DNA of 31,091 nucleotides from assembly GCA_036732565.1 (NCBI GenBank), contig DAINCF010000012.1:1-31091 (forward strand), in the 5' to 3' direction. Below are positions 1 through 7,331 of the stretch, piece after piece. The DNA comes from JAIVJN01 sp036732565 (GTDB taxonomy: Bacteria > Acidobacteriota > Vicinamibacteria > Vicinamibacterales > UBA2999). Position numbers and translations under genes: made by a program. The notes beneath the pieces were generated by a model. It was not told where the DNA came from, ran no database searches, and saw only the letters and a program-made list of their open reading frames with translations. Numbering within the stretch: position 1 is the first letter of the stretch; each line of letters starts with the position of its first letter.

Positions 1-1
1 C

Positions 2-1648
2 GGGGCGTTGCGACCGGCGACCGCATGGGCGCTGCTTGGGCTCTTCGCGGTCGGACTCGTGGCCAGCGCGTGGCTGGCGTCGTCGGTCCGCTTCTATCGC
101 TTCGCGCCGAACATGCGATCGCCCGAAGTGCTGGCCAGCCGTGCCGAGGATTTCTTGAACCGCATCGGCTACGGCCGCGATGGCCAGGATTCGGCGTACG
201 GATGGCGCCGCAACGAGCGCGCCACCAACTACGTGCGCGATCACGATCGCGGCGTCGATCGGTGGGAGCGGCTCGCCGCCGCGGATGCGCCGGCGCTGGA
301 GTTCTGGTTTCGCGCCAGCCCCTCATCGCTCGTGCCCATCAGCCCGGCCGGTTCGGTGAGTCAGGACGATCCGCCCGCGATCGACCCGGGCATGACCCGC
401 GTGACGCTGACGTCGCAGGGCCGATTGGTGTCGTTCCACGGCGTGCCTCCGAGCGAGACGACCGGCGGTTCGCAGGCAACGGCGCCGGACTGGTCGCCGC
501 TGTTTGCCGAGGCGGGTCTCGATGTGCGCACCTTCACGTCGGTGGAGCCGCGCGAGACGCCGCCGACGTTTGCCGATGCGCGGGCGGCGTGGGAAGGCCC
601 CGATCCGGGGCGACCGGACTGGACGCTTCGGGTCGAAGCCGCCGCTGTTGGTGCGCGTCCGGTGTTCTTCTCGGTGCTGTTCCCGTGGCAGACCGCGGAA
701 TCGTCCGACGCCGAACGTGGCGACTGGCTGCAGCCGCTTGGAGAATACCTGCGAGTGGGGGTCGGAGTCGTCGCGGTGGTGATCGGCCTCTGGCTGGCCC
801 GCAGCAACACGCGCGCCGACCGTGCCGACACGCGCGGCGCGGCGATCGTCGGTGCCGCGGCGTTGCTGCCTCTGCTGCTCGATTGGCTGCTGGGTGTCGA
901 TCATGTATCTCAGGCCGGGACCGAGTGGGGACGCTTCGTGCTCCATGCCGGCGAGGCGCTGTTTCTCAGTCTGCAGTTGTGGCTGGTGTACTTGGCGATC
1001 GAGCCCTATGTCAGGCGGCGCTGGCCCCAAGCGTTGATCGCCTGGACACGATTGTTGGCGGGGCGCGTCCGCGATCCGTTGGTGGGCCGCGATGTGTTGA
1101 TCGGCGTGGCGGCCGGAATCGCGCTCGTGGCAGTCGGATCGAGCCTCGAAGCGTTACCCGAGTGGTTGGGGCAGCCACCGATCACGCCCGGTGGGAGCAA
1201 CGAGCTCCGAGGACTCTTGAGTACAGGCGCATTCGTGTCGCGGATCGCGCTCATCGCGACACGCGTGGTATCGGAGTCGCTGATCATTCTGTTCCTCTTG
1301 TTGCTGACGCTGATCGTGCTGCGGAATCGGTGGCTGGCCTATGTGGCACTGGCGCTGATGTTCGTCGCGTTGTCGGTAAATCGCGAGGCCGTGACGTTCT
1401 CCATAGTTGCGGTCGTCATCTTCGTGACCGTCATCGTGGCGTTGGTGTCACAGGTGGGACTGCTCGCGTACTTCGCGGCGATGTTCGCGTATCAGACGAT
1501 GAACTGGCTGCCGATGACGTTGGACGCGTCGACGTGGTTCGCGGCGCGGAGTGCGATCACGGCGGCGCTGCTCGTCGGCGTTGCGCTCTGGGCCTTCTAC
1601 ACCTCGCTCGGCGGCCGCCCGATCTTCGGATCGACGTTCGACTCTTGA
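2..1648 (+). CDS. C-terminal membrane region of a probable Ser/Thr protein kinase (5' partial)
   Basis: The reading frame is open to the left edge, so the gene starts upstream and only its C-terminal ~548 residues are seen. A transmembrane segment (about residues 5-25) is followed by a ~210-residue soluble, probably extracytoplasmic part, then six to eight hydrophobic segments to the end. The stretch with EPYVRRRWP and LAGRVRDPLVGRDVL, and the ending with YTSLGGRP, look like the membrane tails I know from acidobacterial PknB-type kinases, whose kinase domain would lie upstream of the window. That assignment rests on remembered similarity. No kinase motif is visible here, and an orphan sensor-like membrane protein is the alternative. 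No unusual codon use or frameshift was seen. Confidence 0.6.
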   Translation, partial: GALRPATAWALLGLFAVGLVASAWLASSVRFYRFAPNMRSPEVLASRAEDFLNRIGYGRDGQDSAYGWRRNERATNYVRDHDRGVDRWERLAAADAPALEFWFRASPSSLVPISPAGSVSQDDPPAIDPGMTRVTLTSQGRLVSFHGVPPSETTGGSQATAPDWSPLFAEAGLDVRTFTSVEPRETPPTFADARAAWEGPDPGRPDWTLRVEAAAVGARPVFFSVLFPWQTAESSDAERGDWLQPLGEYLRVGVGVVAVVIGLWLARSNTRADRADTRGAAIVGAAALLPLLLDWLLGVDHVSQAGTEWGRFVLHAGEALFLSLQLWLVYLAIEPYVRRRWPQALIAWTRLLAGRVRDPLVGRDVLIGVAAGIALVAVGSSLEALPEWLGQPPITPGGSNELRGLLSTGAFVSRIALIATRVVSESLIILFLLLLTLIVLRNRWLAYVALALMFVALSVNREAVTFSIVAVVIFVTVIVALVSQVGLLAYFAAMFAYQTMNWLPMTLDASTWFAARSAITAALLVGVALWAFYTSLGGRPIFGSTFDS

Positions 1649-1755
1649 TCAGCTCTCCAAGCCTCAGGCCGCAGACCTCGAGGCCTTGCGATCGCGAGCG
1701 TCAGTTCGCGATCGCAGCACGGACGAGTCGGATCGCGTTGTCGCGCGCGTCCCGC

Positions 1756-1761
1756 TATACT
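1756..1761 (+). promoter_or_regulatory. Putative -10 box of the mannosyltransferase gene
   Basis: TATACT lies 7 nt before the ATG at 1769. With a normal 6-8 nt gap from -10 to the transcription start, transcription would begin at or next to the ATG, giving a leaderless mRNA. No Shine-Dalgarno sequence precedes the ATG. There is no good -35 box at 16-18 nt. Confidence 0.45.
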
Positions 1762-1768
1762 CGTGTGC

Positions 1769-3001
1769 ATGCCTCGCACGTGGGCGGCCGTGGCCTCCAC
1801 CGAGGTGCTGCCATCGCTCCTCGTGACCGCATTTGCAACGAGAGCGTACGTTCTCGCGGTCGGTCTCTGCGCCACGCTGTTGTTGGGCTTCCCCCAAGAG
1901 CTCGACTGGCCGGTGCCCTCGTCGCACCCCAATCCCGTTCTCGATCTTCCGTTCCGATGGGACACCGAATGGTACGTCAGTCTCGCGCGCGACGGCTATC
2001 GATGGGATGGTGAGCCGGGTGTCCTCGAGAACATCGCGTTCTTCCCGGCGTACCCGCTGGCGCTTCGCGCCGTGGCGTGGGCGACCGGCGCGGCGGACTC
2101 CATCGTGCGATGGAACTGGACCGGTGTGGTCTTCTCCACGCTGCTGATGGCCGTCGGGTTGTGGTACCTCTCACGCCTCGGCGCGCTGCTGATGGATCCC
2201 GCGACCGGCCATCGCGCCGCGCTCCTGTGCGCGGTGTACCCCTGGTCGATCTACTTCGGCTTGCCGTACACCGAATCGCTCTTCCTGCTGGCGTGTTGCG
2301 CGGCGACCTACAGCTACCTCAGCGGCCGTCACATCGAGGCGTTCGTATGGGGACTGATCGCGGGCCTCACGAGACCCAACGGCGTGGTCCTCGCGCTGCT
2401 GCTCGGCCTGCTATGGATCAAGGACGTGTACCCGCTGCCTGCCTTCGGACGAAACCGATCGAGCGACATCGGTGAAGGCGGGCCTAGTGCGAGCGCGCGT
2501 TGGCCACTCGTGCGGAGTGCGATTCCGATCGTGGCGCCGGTTCTCGGCGTCCTGATCTACAGCCTCTACGTGCACGGCGTCACCGGTGACCCCCTCACCT
2601 GGCTGAAGGCGCAAGAGGCGTGGGGACGGCACTCGATGGATCCGATCTTCGTGCTGTCGCGCTTCCTGTCCGATCTGATCGCATCTCCGATCCAGCTCGC
2701 GCGCGAGTACCCGTACAAGTTCGCCAACGGGGTGACCGGCCTGCTCGTCATCGCGCTCGTGATTCCTCTCGGCCGCCGTCTCGGGTGGGCGTACGCGGCG
2801 TTCGTGCTGCTCGGCGTGCTCATGCCCGTCGCCGGCGGCGGCCTTGCCTCGCTCGGCCGCTACACCGCGATCCTGTTCCCGCTCTTCCTCTACCTCGCGA
2901 AGGCGACGCCGAAGCCGGCCTTCGTCGGCCTCGTAGCGCTGTGCATCATCGCCCAGGGCCTGGTGAGCGCCCTGTTCTTCACATGGCGCCCGGTGTACTG
3001 A
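1769..3001 (+). CDS. PIG-V-like integral membrane mannosyltransferase
   Basis: About 410 residues with roughly ten hydrophobic segments, typical of GT-C fold glycosyltransferases. The first extracytoplasmic loop carries RWDTEWYVSLARDGY (about residues 65-80), followed by FFPAYPL. This D-x-E-W-Y plus F-P-x-Y-P pattern is characteristic of bacterial homologues of PIG-V (GPI mannosyltransferase II family). Such enzymes use lipid-linked sugars to glycosylate lipids or proteins at the membrane; the acceptor here is unknown. I chose the ATG at 1769 over an in-frame GTG at 1763 because a TATACT -10 box lies 7 nt before it. The gene stands alone between the kinase tail and tRNA-Glu. Confidence 0.75.
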   Translation: MPRTWAAVASTEVLPSLLVTAFATRAYVLAVGLCATLLLGFPQELDWPVPSSHPNPVLDLPFRWDTEWYVSLARDGYRWDGEPGVLENIAFFPAYPLALRAVAWATGAADSIVRWNWTGVVFSTLLMAVGLWYLSRLGALLMDPATGHRAALLCAVYPWSIYFGLPYTESLFLLACCAATYSYLSGRHIEAFVWGLIAGLTRPNGVVLALLLGLLWIKDVYPLPAFGRNRSSDIGEGGPSASARWPLVRSAIPIVAPVLGVLIYSLYVHGVTGDPLTWLKAQEAWGRHSMDPIFVLSRFLSDLIASPIQLAREYPYKFANGVTGLLVIALVIPLGRRLGWAYAAFVLLGVLMPVAGGGLASLGRYTAILFPLFLYLAKATPKPAFVGLVALCIIAQGLVSALFFTWRPVY

Positions 3002-3017
3002 TTCGGCGGCGCCTCCC

Positions 3018-3047
3018 TTGACCACGTCCGGAGCGAGTCGGTAGAAT
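3018..3047 (+). promoter_or_regulatory. Promoter of tRNA-Glu
   Basis: A -35 box TTGACC (3018-3023), an 18-nt spacer and a -10 box TAGAAT (3042-3047) lie 21 nt upstream of the mature tRNA 5' end. Both boxes are close to the sigma-70 consensus. Confidence 0.75.
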
Positions 3048-3068
3048 CAATAGTTCGTTGTCCCGAGT

Positions 3069-3143
3069 GCCGGTATCGTCTAGGGGTCAGGACACGTGGT
3101 TCTCAGCCACGGGACCGGGGTTCGAATCCCCGTACCGGTACCA
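3069..3143 (+). tRNA. tRNA-Glu (anticodon CTC)
   Basis: The cloverleaf can be drawn by eye. The acceptor stem is GCCGGTA/TACCGGT (first pair G-T), D-arm GTCTAGGGGTCAGGAC, and anticodon stem CGTGG/CCACG around loop TTCTCAG, which gives anticodon CTC. The T-arm is CGGGG/CCCCG around TTCGAAT, followed by discriminator A and an encoded CCA. It reads GAG codons. Its last 23 nt (3121-3143) recur with one mismatch at 17079-17101, which marks this gene as the integration site of the following island. The tRNA itself is intact. Confidence 0.95.
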
Positions 3144-3440
3144 TCATTTACTCCAGCCCCGCGTTTCAGAGCCCAACTCATTGGGAGCCAACGAGATCGG
3201 TGGGGTTTGAACTCCATCGAGCGGAGACGGTGCGGATCCCGCCTCATCGACCGGGGCCAACTGATAGAAGGACAAGCACGTAGCCGGGGTTTGAAATCCT
3301 GTGCCGTCCCACACGAGGCCCTGCGGGAGCAGCACCTCCTGAAGCCGCAGCCGGTCCTCGACCGACGCGTCGATCCAGAGGGCGCTTGCGTTGTTCAACA
3401 CGCTGATGGCCTTTCGCGCGCGCGTCAGGAGGTGGCGACG
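3144..3440 (-). pseudogene. C-terminal remnant of a large serine recombinase
   Basis: The frame has no catalytic N-terminus; about 100 codons remain, ending in a TGA immediately next to the tRNA CCA. The stretch with NNASALWIDASVEDRLRLQ, VLLPQGLVWDGTGFQTPATC and LSFYQL matches the C-terminal tail seen in many large serine recombinases (an R-LQ-x-LFP-x-G-x-DG-x-F-x-T-x-ATC-L-F pattern). The resolvase and recombinase domains are missing. The frame closes upstream at 3477-3479, next to a tandem repeat at 3466-3513, so the gene was probably cut there. Its position just inside the tRNA suggests it belonged to the element that created the island, or to one that landed later at the same site. Confidence 0.65.
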
Positions 3441-3465
3441 AACTGAGGCTCGTCCTCTCGTCGAT

Positions 3466-3513
3466 CTGTCAGATTTTCAATCGGCGGAACTGTCAGGTTT
3501 TCGGTCGGCGTTG
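3466..3513. repeat. Two-copy 24-nt tandem repeat, possible IS end
   Basis: Unit 1 (3466-3489) and unit 2 (3490-3513) share the 21-nt pattern CTGTCARRTTTTCRRTCGGCG with three transitions and diverge in their last three bases. Short repeated blocks beginning TGTCA near an element end resemble the multiple terminal repeats of some insertion sequences, for example the IS21 family. No transposase is present, so this would be a residual end. It coincides with the point where the serine recombinase remnant is broken. Confidence 0.4.
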
Positions 3514-3861
3514 ACACGATCATGCGCCGCGACAGATGCAGGAGCATGTACATCGCGCTGACGCGCAGGGCGTCCATCCATTGCGGGGATCGGATCATGT
3601 CTACGGAGATATGAGGACGGCATCCTTGATCCCATCAAGTCAGCGGCCCGGCGAGGCTCGCGGTGAGCGACCCGCGTCGCGTCCTCGGGGACCAGCTTCG
3701 GGCCGGCCCCGAGGGGGTCGCTCACGCCCCAACTGCCAAGCCGTAACACTGACTGAACTGGTACTGGAGTAGGCGGCCTGGAAACTGCACATCGAATCGA
3801 CACGAGCTGATGCTCCGCGTTATTGCCCTTGGCCTGCTGAGGTCTGATAGAACGCCGTGAT
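3514..3861. other. Stretch without a convincing gene; holds a long hairpin
   Basis: No open frame here looks like a real protein. It contains the hairpin at 3663-3725. An ATG at 3810 begins a short hydrophobic peptide (MLRVIALGLL) that could be a leftover signal-peptide start of the substrate-binding protein remnant downstream, cut off by an internal deletion. Confidence 0.4.
3663..3725. repeat. Long two-stem inverted repeat
   Basis: The outer arms GTGAGCGACCC (3663-3673) and GGGTCGCTCAC (3715-3725) pair perfectly over 11 bp. The inner arms CCTCGGGG (3683-3690) and CCCCGAGG (3707-3714) pair over 8 bp. The left side has a 9-nt bulge and the right side none. There is no T-run on either side, so it is not a typical intrinsic terminator. 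It could be a folded recombination site, a REP-like element or a structured RNA. Confidence 0.55.
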
Positions 3862-4556
3862 ATGAGCGGCCACGCCGTGCCAGGCACCCGACTGGCTGAG
3901 CGGCAGTACCAGTCGCATCCGGTCGAGTTGATCTGCTATGACGACGGCACGGAAGCCTCGCGAGTGGAGGGGTTCTACAGACAACTGCTCGACGAAGCCA
4001 AGGTCGATCTCGTCATCGGTGGCTACGGTACGAACACGCTGCTCCCGGCGATGCCGCTGGTCATCGAACGTCGGCGGTTTTTGTCGGATTGATGGGGCTT
4101 GGGGTGAACCGCGACTTCGCCTATCCGGGCTACTTCGCGATGATCCCCACCGGCCCCGACCCGAACACGGCCCTGACGGAAGGGTTCTTCGCCGTCGCTG
4201 CGGAGCAATCGCCTCGGCCAACGACGGTGGCTCTCGTGACAGCCGACGCCGAGTTCGCCCGTAATCCGCTGATTGGTGGGCGGGCCAACGCCGGGCGGTA
4301 CGGATTCACGATCGTCCACGAACAGACCTATCCGCTGAAGACGGAAAACTTCACGCCGATCCTCGACGAGGTCGCAGCGACCGGCTGCGACCTGTTGTTC
4401 TTCTGCTCATATCTCGCGGATTCGATTGGGTTGGTCCGCGCACTCCGTGCGCACGCGTTTCGGCCGAAGATGGTCGGCGGCGCCATGATCGGCCCGCAGA
4501 ACACGTCCGTGAAGACTGCCCTTGGCCCGCTGCTCAACGGCTTCGTCAACTATGAG
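3862..4556 (+). pseudogene. Fragment of a branched-chain amino-acid-type ABC substrate-binding protein (LivK-like)
   Basis: The central part of a Peripla_BP_6-type periplasmic binding protein is readable in two frames. The first (from 3862) has PVELICYDDGTEAS and DLVIGGYGTNTLLPAMPLV. The second continues from FVGLMGLGVN through YFAMIPTGPDP to NGFVNYE. The frames join at a T5 run near 4078-4082, where one missing base would restore continuity. The N-terminal signal and first lobe are missing, and the C-terminus is cut at about 4556, where it abuts the tail of an aminoglycoside acetyltransferase fragment on the other strand. The gene is therefore dead by truncation at both ends plus a frameshift. 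Its former role would have been ligand capture for an ABC importer. Confidence 0.75.
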
Positions 4557-4785
4557 TCCGCCCCGTCGTCCCAGTCGGTGTAGACGAGCAGGGTCCCCTC
4601 GTCGCCGAGATATCGAGGATGGCACGAATGAGCACGTCCGATCCGCCTGGCATCGGCCCTACCGCGCGGAGCCCAGCGTGAATCATGACGGCGTCACCTC
4701 GCGCGAGCCCAATCGCGGCCGCTCCAGACCGCAGCTCGCGACCGGTCCATCGATGCCCCACGGGAGTGTCGACCATGCGATGCAT
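4550..4785 (-). pseudogene. N-terminal fragment of an AAC(3)-family aminoglycoside N-acetyltransferase
   Basis: The N-terminal ~75 residues match the antibiotic acetyltransferase (AAC(3)) family: GLARGDAVMIHAGLRAVGP then GGSDVLIRAILD. Restoring one base near 4605-4610 continues the frame as GDEGTLLVYTDWDDGAD, a typical family segment. Translation then ends at TAG (4550-4552) where homology breaks off. The acetyl-CoA binding and catalytic remainder of the ~260-residue enzyme is absent, so it cannot act as a resistance enzyme. It is joined tail to tail with the LivK-like fragment. The start region (ATG at 4785 or 4776) lies inside a repeat that recurs at 5387-5440. Confidence 0.7.
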
Positions 4786-4797
4786 CCGCGTCTCGTT
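4746..4797. repeat. Intergenic repeat D (copy of 5387-5440)
   Basis: This 52-nt block shares about 90% identity with 5387-5440: five substitutions and a 2-nt indel. It lies between the stop of the VOC gene and the start of the AAC(3) fragment. It contains GTCGAC, CATCGATG and GATGCATC palindromes. On the minus strand weak stems can be drawn (GATGC/GCATC and CATGG/CCGTG). Confidence 0.7.
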
Positions 4798-4813
4798 CTT
4801 TAGGAGACACGTC

Positions 4814-5158
4814 CTAGCGTTGCCAGAGTCCATGTTGCGCGTCGCCCTGAATCACGATTGCAAATGTCCCCCGCTGTCCCTGTCGGGTCGGGGGATAGGC
4901 AACGATCGCGCCGTGCTCCTCGGCCTTCTTCACGGCTTCTTGAATGTCTTCGACCGCGAGGTAGGTGCGCATGACCGGCTGTTCATGCGCCGCGAGGGGC
5001 CTTCGGATGCCCACCATAGTTCTGTCCGCCGCCGTCGCAACCCGCGCCTGCCCGAGGTCGGGGTCAGGGGGACCAAAGGAGAGACCGTGGATCCGCTGGT
5101 AAAGCCCGGTTAACGTGTCTACGTCGTTGCTGACGATCTCCAGGTAGTGAACGGCCAT
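4814..5158 (-). CDS. VOC (glyoxalase/bleomycin-resistance) family protein
   Basis: A complete 114-residue protein with the vicinal-oxygen-chelate fold pattern. It opens with MAVHYLEIVSNDVDTLTGLY and has DLGQARVAT in the middle. The second half has YLAVEDIQEAVKKAEEHGA, followed by a short strand and a terminal hydrophobic strand. Such proteins are metal-dependent enzymes or binding proteins; the substrate cannot be told. The ATG at 5158 is supported by GAGGAG ten nt upstream. It is one of the few intact small genes in this damaged stretch. It sits between a glyoxalase fragment upstream and repeat D plus the AAC(3) remnant downstream. Confidence 0.75.
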   Translation of the reverse strand: MAVHYLEIVSNDVDTLTGLYQRIHGLSFGPPDPDLGQARVATAADRTMVGIRRPLAAHEQPVMRTYLAVEDIQEAVKKAEEHGAIVAYPPTRQGQRGTFAIVIQGDAQHGLWQR

Positions 5159-5225
5159 GTTTGAATTCTCCTCTGTGTTGATGTCCAACTAATCGGCGAC
5201 GCAGAAATCCAAAGTGAATTCGTGC

Positions 5226-5399
5226 TCATGAACGAGGACGGCCGAAGAACAACACGTAGCCGTCAGCGTCTTTGCGCTCGAATCTCCGCAAGCCATCGTC
5301 GATGTCTTTGACGCTACGGACAACTTGGCATTGCGCGACAGGAATTCCGCCAACGCGTCCGGATCAGGGACATGGAGATAGGCCGTTCCATCGATGCCC
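5226..5399 (-). pseudogene. C-terminal glyoxalase/VOC fragment, frameshifted
   Basis: On the minus strand GIDGTAYLHVPDPDALAEFL is followed, after a frame change near 5315-5320, by VVRSVKDIDDGLRRFERKD and YVLFFGRPRS, then TGA at 5226-5228. This is the second half of a VOC-domain protein: a strand, the x-V-P-D-P-D-A-L helix start, and the usual G-L-R-x-F-x-x-x-D-x-D-G-x-V-L ending. The first half is missing; repeat E (5387-5440) occupies that junction. Confidence 0.6.
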
Positions 5400-5440
5400 C
5401 ACGGCAGTGCCGACTGTGCAATGCATCCGCGTCTCTCGTT
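5387..5440. repeat. Intergenic repeat E (copy of 4746-4797)
   Basis: This 54-nt block lies directly after the restored stop codon of the DUF1579-like gene and runs into the glyoxalase fragment on the minus strand. On the minus strand CAGT CGGC ACTG forms a small hairpin inside a weaker GATGC/GCATC stem. Compared with copy D it has a 2-nt GA/TC expansion near 5433. Confidence 0.7.
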
Positions 5441-5902
5441 CAGACCTTGATGTAGGTGAGGTCAAAGTCGTGCTCCCCCAGGCCTTGCCGTCGTGGCAGA
5501 TCTCCCAGGCGCCGACGATGGTCTTGCCGTCGCTGCTGAACGTGCCGGTGTAGCGCTGGGCGAAGTCGAGCGACGAGAAGTCGGGTTCGTCTCGCCATAG
5601 CTTCCAGACGCCGTTTGCGAAACTCATCTTGTACACGCGAGCGACGCCGCGCGAGTCGACGTAGTGCTGAAGGTACTGGCCGTCGCGCTTCGGATCGGGA
5701 CCGATGATCGCGATCCCGTCGGGCGCCTCGGGAACTGGGAGTCCCAGCGCTCGATCATGAACCGCTCGCCCGGCAGCCACTCGAAACTGACACGAGCGTC
5801 GACGTCGGCCGGTGGAATGTCTTTGAAAACGGCCGTCAAGCGCCACTCGCCGAGAAGCGGTGCTAGGGCGCTCAGGGCGTTTCCGTTGTTGGTACCCGTC
5901 AT
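5440..5902 (-). pseudogene. DUF1579-like protein with two frameshifts
   Basis: The gene begins at ATG 5902 with AGGAGA upstream. It reads LSALAPLLGEWRLTAVFKD then GERFMIERWDSQFP, changes frame near 5727-5735 (one C missing), and continues as EAPDGIAIIGPDPKRDGQ through FANGVWKLWRDEPDF and FSSDGKTIVGAWE. It changes frame again at a G5 run (5475-5479 on the + strand, C5) and would end as WEHDFDLTYIKV. The restored protein is about 150 residues, of the cytosolic family with the GxW start and IxGxWE ending that I associate with DUF1579. Function unknown. Confidence 0.65.
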
Positions 5903-5996
5903 TTGCTATCTCCTCTCGCTAACCGATTGAGGCCTGGCAGCGCCCATGCCAGCTGTGGCCGTGGAAGAACATCCGCCTCGGATTGACCACTACCTG

Positions 5997-7331
5997 CTAC
6001 CGGAAACGCCCGCCCGCTCCGTTGAGCATATGTACGATTCCTTGTCGCATCACGAACCGGATGCGTTGCAGCTCTGTAACGTCATTCAGTGGACTCGCCG
6101 CGACTGCGATTATGTCCGCGTCCTTGCCCGGTTCGATACTGCCCAGTTGATTGACGCGATCGAGCACTGTTGCGGCGTCGAGCGTTGCTGCGCGGATTGC
6201 GGCGGCGGGTGTCAGGCCGACTTGCACCAACAGGCTGAACTCCTCGGCATTCCTACCGTGCTCCGCAACGCCACTGTCGGTGCCGAATGCGATCTTCACG
6301 CCGTCGCGAATGGCACGGGCGACATTCTTGGCGTGCGCCGCGGCGCCTTCCTCCGCCTTCGCGAGCGTGGCCTTCGGAAGCACTCCGGCCCGCGCCTGCG
6401 CGACTGCTGCACGGGCGGGAGACATGGTCGGCACGAGCCACACGCCGGTGCGCATGAACAGCGCGTTGGTCTGTGCATCGGTGTAGGTGCCGTGCTCGAT
6501 CGAGTCGGCACCGGCGTCGATCGCCGACTGGATGCCGCTCTGGCCGTGTGCATGCGCCGCGACCTTGCGGCCGAACAGATGTGCGGTGTCGATGATCGCT
6601 TTCATCTCATCTGCGAGCATCTGCTGATTGAGGCCGCCACCCACGTTGCTGATCACACCACCAGTGGCAGCGAACTTAATGACGTCGGCGCCTTGCGAGA
6701 TCTGCTCGCGCACCGCGCGCCGGCAGTCATCGGGCCCATTGCACAGATTGGTCGCCCTCTCGCGCGCCGTACCGGCGAAGTCACGATTGGTGTTGTTCGC
6801 GGGATCGCCGTGGCCGCCGGTGATCGAGATGATCGGCCCGGCGGCGACGATCGTCGGGCCGGCGAGCGAGCCGTTCGCGATCGCGTCGCGCAGCGCCGTG
6901 ATGCTGCGAACGTCCGAGCCCATGTCGCGCACTGTCGTGAAGCCGGCTTCCAGCGTGCGCCGTGCGTTGTCGACGCCGATCAGCAGGTTGTCCTCGATGT
7001 CGCGATTGTTCTGCTCCAGCCGCGCGCGCAACTTGTCGTTGTCCCACAGCAGATGGACGTGCAGATCGATCAGGCCCGGCAGTACGAACTGAGTGCCGAG
7101 ATCGATCAGCGTCGCGCCAGGTTCCGGTGCGACGAGCCCGTCCCGCACAGCGTCGATGCGCCCGCGCCGAACGATAATCGTCGATACGCCGCGCGGCGCC
7201 CGGTCTGGACGATCGAGCAGCGTGCCAGCATGAATGTAGACCGTAGATGGCGGCTCGGTCTGAGCCGCACCCGATGTGCCGACAATCAACGCCAGCGCGC
7301 CGGCGAAAAGGCATGTTCGCGCAAGCCTCAT
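5997..7331 (-). CDS. Secreted amidohydrolase (imidazolonepropionase/Xaa-Pro dipeptidase-like)
   Basis: 444 residues: a signal peptide (about 1-23, ending GAAQ) and a complete metal-dependent amidohydrolase barrel. Visible metal and catalytic residues are H91 and H93 (DLHVH), K219 as the probable carboxylated lysine (ADVIKF), H260 (AHAHG), H280 (IEHG) and D352 (FGTDSG). The family cleaves C-N bonds in dipeptides, lactams and related compounds, in the periplasm if the signal is used. Its ATG overlaps the stop of the upstream permease gene (ATGA). It is therefore the last gene of an operon with a tryptophan-dioxygenase-like enzyme and an amino-acid permease. Peptide or N-acyl amino acid hydrolysis feeding the permease is a reasonable inference, but the substrate is not visible. 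Confidence 0.85.
   Translation of the reverse strand: MRLARTCLFAGALALIVGTSGAAQTEPPSTVYIHAGTLLDRPDRAPRGVSTIIVRRGRIDAVRDGLVAPEPGATLIDLGTQFVLPGLIDLHVHLLWDNDKLRARLEQNNRDIEDNLLIGVDNARRTLEAGFTTVRDMGSDVRSITALRDAIANGSLAGPTIVAAGPIISITGGHGDPANNTNRDFAGTARERATNLCNGPDDCRRAVREQISQGADVIKFAATGGVISNVGGGLNQQMLADEMKAIIDTAHLFGRKVAAHAHGQSGIQSAIDAGADSIEHGTYTDAQTNALFMRTGVWLVPTMSPARAAVAQARAGVLPKATLAKAEEGAAAHAKNVARAIRDGVKIAFGTDSGVAEHGRNAEEFSLLVQVGLTPAAAIRAATLDAATVLDRVNQLGSIEPGKDADIIAVAASPLNDVTELQRIRFVMRQGIVHMLNGAGGRFR

Noticed and set aside
25..2013. Long open frame on the + strand overlapping the kinase tail
   Set aside because: Its translation is arginine-rich and patternless, as expected from a GC-rich shadow frame; the overlapping frames give recognisable membrane proteins.
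4550..4785. Aminoglycoside resistance gene
   Set aside because: Only the N-terminal quarter remains, with a frameshift; it cannot encode an active acetyltransferase.
3862..5902. Frameshifts as pure sequencing error
   Set aside because: Some lie at short homopolymers and could be errors, but the same genes are also truncated, and a non-homopolymer 4-bp duplication occurs nearby, so real decay is preferred.
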